NCBI GenBank assembly: GCA_017559045.1
Contig: JAFYTB010000294.1
Location: 1 to 18,689 of the forward strand
From: Eggerthellaceae bacterium
Lineage (GTDB): Bacteria; Actinomycetota; Coriobacteriia; Coriobacteriales; Eggerthellaceae
Reading direction: 5' to 3'
Length of the DNA stretch: 18,689 bases
The notes under the pieces were generated by a model. That model saw only the letters and a list, made by a program, of their open reading frames with translations, had not been told where the DNA came from and did not search any database. Each line of letters opens with the position of its first letter. Within the stretch, counting starts at the first letter, position 1. Both the position numbers and the translations under genes were made by a program. This document shows positions 13,853 to 18,689 of the stretch, one piece after another.

Positions 13853-13927
13853 GACTGATCCTCTCTGTAGGGAGCCGACGCTCAGTTCACGGCCATAGTA
13901 GCAAAGCGACTACAGCCAAACGATGCG

Positions 13928-14440
13928 CTAGCGAGACTCGGCAGTGCCTTCGCGGCGAATGTAGCGGATTGCGCAGCAATCATCTCCACGTGCGATGGTC
14001 TTGGGAAGGTCGAGCTCGACGCCGAAAGACTCGCCGATACCGCGGTCGCCGCACATAGCGAGATCGCACAGGCGCTCGATCTCCTCATCGCTGCAACCCT
14101 GCTTCTGCCATGCCTTCACCAGGGGGCAATAGTGGAAGTCGATGGAGAGCTTGTCATCAGTGCATTCAACGACATCCATCTCGAACACAATCTGAGCGCT
14201 CTTGGTAAACAGAACCTTCTTGAGGCCCTTCAGGCTCTTGGTGCCGCCATTGGCAACATGCAGATCACCGTGAATGTTGCCGCAGCGCCTGATGGCATCC
14301 TCGGCAAACGAGTCATCGAGACCACGCTTCTTCGCCTCGTCCACAAGCAGGTACATCCACAGCGCACGATGCTCAAGCTGCTCGCGAACCTTCACGAACA
14401 GAGGAAACTTGACCTTAGCTTCGTTCACGATCTTAGACAT
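13928..14440 (-). CDS. L-2-amino-thiazoline-4-carboxylic acid hydrolase-family protein
   Basis: A 170-residue protein of the ATC-hydrolase family (Pfam 'ATC_hydrolase'), named after the Pseudomonas enzyme that opens L-2-amino-thiazoline-4-carboxylate to S-carbamoyl-cysteine on the way to L-cysteine. Most members are uncharacterised. The conserved C-terminal half is visible: HYCPLVKAWQKQG (103-115), a Cys-rich middle (Cys116, Cys125, Cys130), and the ending LPKTIARGDDCCAIRY (145-160). The frame could begin at 14467, but the ATG at 14440 has AAGGAGG five bases upstream. It lies 58 bases after the AGCS symporter gene and 75 before apt, all on one strand. The real substrate is unknown. The pairing with an amino-acid symporter suggests action on an imported amino-acid-like compound (inference). 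Confidence 0.82.
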   Translation of the reverse strand: MSKIVNEAKVKFPLFVKVREQLEHRALWMYLLVDEAKKRGLDDSFAEDAIRRCGNIHGDLHVANGGTKSLKGLKKVLFTKSAQIVFEMDVVECTDDKLSIDFHYCPLVKAWQKQGCSDEEIERLCDLAMCGDRGIGESFGVELDLPKTIARGDDCCAIRYIRREGTAESR

Positions 14441-14498
14441 CTTGTCCTCCTTGGTATTCCATAGCACTTAACGTGCTTCTCGTTGCTTAGCTTGCTTG

Positions 14499-15968
14499 CT
14501 ACTTGGAGCCGTCGACACCCTCAAGATTGTCGACATGCCAGCACTCGGTAGCAGGCATGCCCTCGATGCGGTCGGAAACGAATACAGGATCCTTTCCGGC
14601 ACGACGCTGCTCGGAGTAGTCGTCCAGAGCACGGAGTGCCCACTTGCCCAGCAGCAAAATAACCACAAGGTTCATCATAGCCATAAGGCCCATGAAGATA
14701 TCCGCGAGATTCCATGCCAGATCGAAGCTGTTCACGGCGCCATACACAATAGCGGCCATGCACAGGATGCGGAACACCAACAGAACGCGCGGGTCATCCT
14801 TGATGAAGCGCATATTGCTCTCTGCGTAGAAGTAGTTGCCGATGAGGCTCGAGTAAGCAAACATGAAGATAGCAAAGGTAATGAAATGGATGCCGATCTC
14901 GCCCACAGAGTTATTGACGGCCATCTGAACAAGCGGCATGCCATTGAGAGAAGAAGCCGTCGCAGGATCCTGCACGTAGAAGACGAGAACCATAACAGCA
15001 GAGCAGGAGCACACAAGCAGCGTATCGATGTACACGGAAAGGCTCTGCACCAGGCCCTGCTTGACCGGATGGGAAACCGATGCCGTAGCTGCTGCGTTCG
15101 GGGCGGAACCCATGCCCGCCTCATTAGAGTAGAGGCCGCGCTTGATGCCGAGCATCACGACCGAACCAGCGAAACCGCCGAAAATGGATTCAAAATCGAA
15201 GGCAGACTCGATGACGAGCGCGAAGATTGCGGGCAGCTCATGCAGATTCGTGACAGTAACCCAAACAGCCAGAATGATGTAGGCAAAAGCCATCACGGGA
15301 ACGATGAACGACGTGATGACGGAGATGCGCTTCGCACCACCAAAGATGACAACCGCGGCCATGACCGTCAAGCCGAGGCCGGCAAACATCGCCACACCAT
15401 TGGTAGCGTAATCCGGGATGTAGTACTCGAGCGCAGAAACGGCGTTGAAAGCCTGCAGACCGTTAAAGCCAAACGCAAAGCACAGGATAAGCAGAACGGA
15501 GAACACGACGCCAAGCCAGCGCTTACCCAGCGCATACTGGATGTAATACGCAGGGCCGCCACGGAACTCGCCCTCTTCACCGCGAACCTTCCAGATCTGA
15601 GCGAGGGTGCTCTCGACGAACGCAGATGCTGCGCCGACGATGGCCATAAGCCACATCCAGAAAACAGCACCAGGACCGCCCGTCGCAAGTGCGGTGGCGA
15701 TGCCCGCAATATTGCCCGTACCCACGCGGCTGGCGGTCGAGACCATCAGCGCTTGGAAAGACGAGATAGCGCGAACGCCCTTGACATGCTTCTTCTCGGT
15801 CAGCTGAGTAAACATGTCCTTGATGAAGCGAATCTGCACGCCCTTGGTGCGGATCGTAAAGTAAATACCCGTACCTACCAGCAGAAACACCAAGATGTAC
15901 GTGTACATGAAACCCGAGATCTCGCCAGTGATGGCGACAAGGGCATCGTTAAAGCCCTCAAGACCCAT
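14499..15968 (-). CDS. Amino-acid:cation symporter, AGCS family (alanine/glycine type)
   Basis: Integral membrane transporter of the alanine-or-glycine:cation symporter family, 489 residues, with about ten to eleven hydrophobic segments. Family motifs: GTGNIAGIATALATGGPGAVFWMW within 83-106, FRGGPAYYI (135-143), and SNEAGMGSAPNAAA in the second half of the protein. These are hallmark substrate- and sodium-site segments of AGCS proteins. The C-terminus after about residue 450 is a hydrophilic cytoplasmic tail. The start at 15968 has GAGGAGGGG about 3-5 bases upstream. It lies 90 bases after plsY; that gap has TATAGT as a weak -10 candidate but no clear -35. The substrate is probably alanine or glycine; it cannot be fixed from sequence. 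Confidence 0.95.
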   Translation of the reverse strand: MGLEGFNDALVAITGEISGFMYTYILVFLLVGTGIYFTIRTKGVQIRFIKDMFTQLTEKKHVKGVRAISSFQALMVSTASRVGTGNIAGIATALATGGPGAVFWMWLMAIVGAASAFVESTLAQIWKVRGEEGEFRGGPAYYIQYALGKRWLGVVFSVLLILCFAFGFNGLQAFNAVSALEYYIPDYATNGVAMFAGLGLTVMAAVVIFGGAKRISVITSFIVPVMAFAYIILAVWVTVTNLHELPAIFALVIESAFDFESIFGGFAGSVVMLGIKRGLYSNEAGMGSAPNAAATASVSHPVKQGLVQSLSVYIDTLLVCSCSAVMVLVFYVQDPATASSLNGMPLVQMAVNNSVGEIGIHFITFAIFMFAYSSLIGNYFYAESNMRFIKDDPRVLLVFRILCMAAIVYGAVNSFDLAWNLADIFMGLMAMMNLVVILLLGKWALRALDDYSEQRRAGKDPVFVSDRIEGMPATECWHVDNLEGVDGSK

Positions 15969-16058
15969 AATCCCCTCCTCTTACTCAGCGCGCAGCTTAC
16001 CCCCATAAACCGACGCACTATATTCAGTTGATAACGTTGATCCGCAGAGAAATATCCC

Positions 16059-16799
16059 TTACGACTCCTCCTGCTGCTGCTTCTTGCTGCCGATGCGACT
16101 CTCGGTTCCCGCAAGAAGACGGGAAATGTTGGCGCGATGAGCCCAAACGACCGTAAGAGCCGCAATGGTGCAAAGCGCCACGGAAAACCAATTGCCCCAG
16201 AAGAAATACAGAGAGAAGAAGGGGCATGCCGCAGCAGCCGCGATGGAACCCACCGAAACGTAACGCGTAGCAAGCACCAGCACGATAAAGATGCCAAGCT
16301 CAAGCCAGGCACCCACAAAACCAAAGGTCATAAACAGGCAACCGACGGCAACCGCAATGCCCTTGCCGCCCTTGAAGCCAAGCCAGGGGCTGAAGATGTG
16401 TCCCCACACACAGCCAAGGAAGGACACGGCAAGACAAACCTGCTGAGCCAACTCAAGAGTGGACATCTGCATAGCAACAATCTTGTCGCCCGAGATGAAC
16501 GTGAGCAAAGGCGTGAGCCACGGCAGGCTGGTCACCGGATTTTCGGTTACCAAGTAGGCTGCAACAAGCAGACCGAGCGCACCGGAGCCCAGGCCTTTTG
16601 CAAAATCAAGGATAAATACGGCGGCGCCGCCCGCCTTGCCCATGGTGCGCATAGCGTTGGTGGTACCGATGTTTCCGCTGCCATGCTGGCGAATGTCGGT
16701 CTTGAAGAACACCTTCGAGATGATGACGCCCCAAGGAATGGAGCCAAGCGCAAAACTGACGAGGAACAGTGCGGCAATGATAAGCGTCGCCTTGATCAC
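16059..16799 (-). CDS. plsY: Glycerol-3-phosphate acyltransferase PlsY
   Basis: Membrane enzyme that acylates glycerol 3-phosphate with acyl-phosphate, the first step of phospholipid synthesis in most Gram-positive bacteria. The three signature loops are present: GSIPWG (19-24), HGSGNIGTTNAMRTMG (39-54) and GHIFSPWLGFKGGKG (133-147). Several hydrophobic helices separate them. At 246 residues it is longer than many PlsY proteins (about 200); the excess includes the segment at about 85-120 between the second and third signatures, and a basic Gln-rich tail. The start is GTG at 16799, with GAAGGA about 8 bases upstream inside the end of der. Only three bases separate it from the der stop, so translation is probably coupled. 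It works downstream of PlsX and the FakA/FakB system. Confidence 0.96.
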   Translation of the reverse strand: MIKATLIIAALFLVSFALGSIPWGVIISKVFFKTDIRQHGSGNIGTTNAMRTMGKAGGAAVFILDFAKGLGSGALGLLVAAYLVTENPVTSLPWLTPLLTFISGDKIVAMQMSTLELAQQVCLAVSFLGCVWGHIFSPWLGFKGGKGIAVAVGCLFMTFGFVGAWLELGIFIVLVLATRYVSVGSIAAAAACPFFSLYFFWGNWFSVALCTIAALTVVWAHRANISRLLAGTESRIGSKKQQQEES

Positions 16800-16802
16800 A
16801 GA

Positions 16803-18116
16803 TTAATCCTTCTTCTTGAACTTCAGCTTGATGGGCGTACCGGTGAGATCGAAGTGCTCACGCAGGCGATTCTCGAGGTAACGCTCGTAGTTGTCGTCAA
16901 CGATGTCGGGACGGTTGGCGAAGAAGGTGAACTGCGGCGGGCAGGTGGCAGTCTGCGTAACGTACTTCATGCGCAGGATTGCCTTGCCCTTGCTGATGGT
17001 GTGACCGCTCTCGCGAATGCCAGAAAGGAAGTTGTTGAGCTGGGCAGTGGGAATAACCTTGGAATAGGAGTCGTATGCCTTGTTGATGGCCTCCCAAACG
17101 CGATCGACCTTCTTGCCGGTGAGTGCGGAGATGGCGACAACCGGAGCGTAGCCAACAAAGGTCATACGATCGGCAATGCGCTCGCGGACCTCGGCCTTAG
17201 CCTCAGGACCCTCGACAATATCCCACTTGTTGAGAACGATGACCATGGCGCATCCGCGCTCAGCGGCGTAACCAGCCACGCGCTGATCCTCGTTGGTGAG
17301 ACCAAGCGTGCCGTCAATGACGAGCAGAGCGACATCGGCGCGATCGATAGCGCGCATGGCGCGAACAAAGCCGTAGTACTCGACGTCCTCGTCGATCTGG
17401 CTCTTGCGGCGCAGACCAGCGGTGTCGACGATACGGTAGATCTCGCCCTCGTGCTCGACGACGGTGTCGATAGCGTCACGCGTGGTGCCGGCAACGTCGG
17501 AGACGATGGAGCGGTCGTTGTTGGTCAGCTTGTTGGTAAGAGAAGACTTGCCTGCATTCGGACGGCCGATGATAGCCACGTTGATGCCGGGCTCTTCAAC
17601 CTCGTTGTCATAGCCAAGCTTGTCAAGCTCGTGCACGATCTCGTCGAGCAGGTCGCCGGTACCATGGCCGTGGGTTGCAGAAACCGGCCACGGATCGCCG
17701 AGGCCGAGCTGGTAGAACTCCCAGAGCTCATCTTCGCGGCCGGGGGTATCCATCTTGTTCACGGCAAGGAAGATGGGCTTGTCGGACTTACGAAGGATGC
17801 GTGCCACCTCTTCGTCGTCAGCGTTAATGCCAGTCTTGCCGTCAACCAGGAACACAATGAGGTCAGCCTCACGCGTAGCCTCAAATGCCTGATTGCGAAT
17901 GGAGCCCTGGAATGCGTCGTCGCCGCCCATCTCGATACCACCGGTATCGATAAGCGTGAAGTTGACGCCGTTCCAGTCGGCCTGATGATAGGAGCGGTCG
18001 CGGGTAACGCCGCGCATTTCGTGGACGATAGCCTCATCCACCTGAGCGATTCTGTTTACAAACGTCGATTTGCCCACATTCGGACGGCCGACGATCGCAA
18101 CGATTGGCAGTGCCAT
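16803..18116 (-). CDS. der: Ribosome-assembly GTPase Der (EngA)
   Basis: Tandem GTPase needed for 50S subunit maturation, 437 residues. G domain 1: P-loop GRPNVGKST (10-18), DTGG (57-60), NKMD (120-123). G domain 2: GRPNAGKSS (184-192), DTAGL (231-235), NKWD (296-299). A C-terminal KH-like domain (about 350-437) ends in the basic KLKFKKKD. The start at 18116 has AAGGA about 10 bases upstream. It lies 58 bases after the DUF512 gene and three bases before plsY. A small imperfect inverted repeat (18148-18169) sits in the 58-base gap. The DUF512-der-plsY order is common in Firmicutes, suggesting a shared transcription unit. Confidence 0.98.
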   Translation of the reverse strand: MALPIVAIVGRPNVGKSTFVNRIAQVDEAIVHEMRGVTRDRSYHQADWNGVNFTLIDTGGIEMGGDDAFQGSIRNQAFEATREADLIVFLVDGKTGINADDEEVARILRKSDKPIFLAVNKMDTPGREDELWEFYQLGLGDPWPVSATHGHGTGDLLDEIVHELDKLGYDNEVEEPGINVAIIGRPNAGKSSLTNKLTNNDRSIVSDVAGTTRDAIDTVVEHEGEIYRIVDTAGLRRKSQIDEDVEYYGFVRAMRAIDRADVALLVIDGTLGLTNEDQRVAGYAAERGCAMVIVLNKWDIVEGPEAKAEVRERIADRMTFVGYAPVVAISALTGKKVDRVWEAINKAYDSYSKVIPTAQLNNFLSGIRESGHTISKGKAILRMKYVTQTATCPPQFTFFANRPDIVDDNYERYLENRLREHFDLTGTPIKLKFKKKD

Positions 18117-18147
18117 ATTCTTCAGTCCTTCTGTCTATTGCGGAAGA

Positions 18148-18169
18148 CGCTTCCACCATATGGAAAGCG
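18148..18169 (-). other. Imperfect hairpin between the DUF512 gene and der
   Basis: CGCTTCCA (18148-18155) pairs with TGGAAAGCG (18161-18169) with one bulged base, around a five-base loop. On the coding strand it is followed by TCTTCC, not a U-run. It could modulate der expression or be chance. Confidence 0.25.
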
Positions 18170-18174
18170 CTGTT

Positions 18175-18689
18175 TTATCTGATCAAGTTGACGATTTCAC
18201 ACAGAAAATCGGACGGGTTACAGGATACCACGGCAACCTCGGCACCCGCCTCCTTCTCCACATCAGCAACACGCATATCATCAAGCGTAACGTCGTCGTC
18301 ATTGAACACAACCGACGGAATAACGAAAAGGGCGTTCTGACCCTGCTCGCACGCCGTCAGCTTTACAACCGAAGCGATGTCCTGACCCGTAAGCAAGCCC
18401 GTAACATCGACGTTACCGCCAAAGTAGCTATTGGGAACCACAAGAGGGAGAAGCTTTCCCTCAAGACCGCACTCGTCGACAAGCTGCGACATGAAAGGCT
18501 CCATAGCCTCTCCCACCACAAAGTAAACTCGGGAGACGGAGCTATGTGCAAGCGCAGTTGCAAACTCGTCGGTTAGGCCGGAAAGGTGCGCCTCGCGGAA
18601 ATCATCGACATAGGATCGAATGATGCCGATGCCATCCTCAAACATACTGAAATCGCCATAATGCTCAGCTGTCGGAAGCTTTTCGAGCA
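18175..18689 (-). CDS. DUF512 family protein (radical-SAM-associated), C-terminal part
   Basis: The last 171 or so residues of a protein whose frame is open to the right edge, so the N-terminus is outside the window. A Met at 18645 is internal: the frame continues upstream as LEKLPTAEHYGDFS, and the passage leading into MFEDGIGIIRSYVDDF matches the DUF512 signature around 'Y..FPQ.ENGVGM.R.F'. DUF512 proteins combine a PDZ-like domain and a radical-SAM-like region with this domain; the reaction is unknown. Further matching features are VPNSYFGGNVDVTGLLTGQD and the C-terminal LFVIPSVVFNDD with DVTLDDM. It lies 58 bases upstream of der, a common arrangement. Confidence 0.87.
   Translation of the reverse strand, partial: LEKLPTAEHYGDFSMFEDGIGIIRSYVDDFREAHLSGLTDEFATALAHSSVSRVYFVVGEAMEPFMSQLVDECGLEGKLLPLVVPNSYFGGNVDVTGLLTGQDIASVVKLTACEQGQNALFVIPSVVFNDDDVTLDDMRVADVEKEAGAEVAVVSCNPSDFLCEIVNLIR

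Noticed and set aside
14496..16031. A 511-codon plus-strand frame opposite the AGCS symporter
   Set aside because: Hydrophilic His/Arg/Asp-rich translation, as expected from reading a membrane-protein gene backwards.
16137..18182. A 681-codon plus-strand frame opposite plsY and der
   Set aside because: Covers two recognisable genes and the junction between them; no domain is seen.

Overview
The window reads as an ordinary, densely packed stretch of bacterial chromosome. The most likely source is an actinobacterium of the class Coriobacteriia (Collinsella or Olsenella-like). This is an inference from three things: moderately high G+C with strongly biased third positions, short intergenic gaps with clear Shine-Dalgarno sequences, and a mix of Firmicutes-style gene neighbourhoods (rpmB divergent from an Asp23 gene and fakA; DUF512-der-plsY) with actinobacterial-looking pairs (Nif3 plus a C4 zinc-ribbon coiled-coil protein). 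I see no insertion sequence, phage gene, CRISPR array, tRNA or rRNA, and no gene-free stretch over 300 bases. The longest gaps are 4328-4574, 358-601, 12467-12657 and 13132-13321.

Layout. (1) 1-4327, minus strand: rpmB (with its own terminator), then recG-rsmD-coaD, then a DivIVA-like coiled-coil gene that has its own promoter and runs off the left edge. (2) 4575-6635, plus strand: an Asp23/Gls24-family gene and fakA, divergent from rpmB and ending at a perfectly palindromic terminator shared with the converging DUF2804 gene. (3) 6764-12466, minus strand, transcribed from the rpe promoter: rpe, a cysteine desulfurase, a HisJ-type PHP phosphoesterase, a Nif3-family protein, a C4 zinc-ribbon coiled-coil protein, a terminator-like hairpin, then DUF2804. 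(4) 12658-13131, plus strand: a lone alkyltransferase-like gene, divergent from rpe and with a strong terminator. (5) 13322-18689, minus strand: DUF512 protein (partial), der, plsY, an AGCS-family amino-acid:cation symporter, an L-2-amino-thiazoline-4-carboxylate hydrolase-family protein, and apt.

Most genes are housekeeping: ribosome assembly and rRNA modification (der, rsmD, rpmB), DNA repair (recG), coenzyme A and phospholipid synthesis (coaD, plsY, fakA), purine salvage (apt), the pentose phosphate pathway (rpe) and sulfur mobilisation (cysteine desulfurase).

I found no convincing new multi-gene system. The observation most worth following up is the O6-alkylguanine-DNA alkyltransferase homologue at 12658-13131. 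Its acceptor cysteine is glycine (PGHR in place of PCHR) and the usual base-flipping tyrosine is also gone, so it should not be a methyltransferase and does not match the usual tryptophan-type ATL either. Second-tier observations are the symporter/thiazoline-hydrolase gene pair, a hairpin abutting the DUF2804 ribosome-binding site, a leader hairpin on rpmB, and an acidic insertion in RecG.
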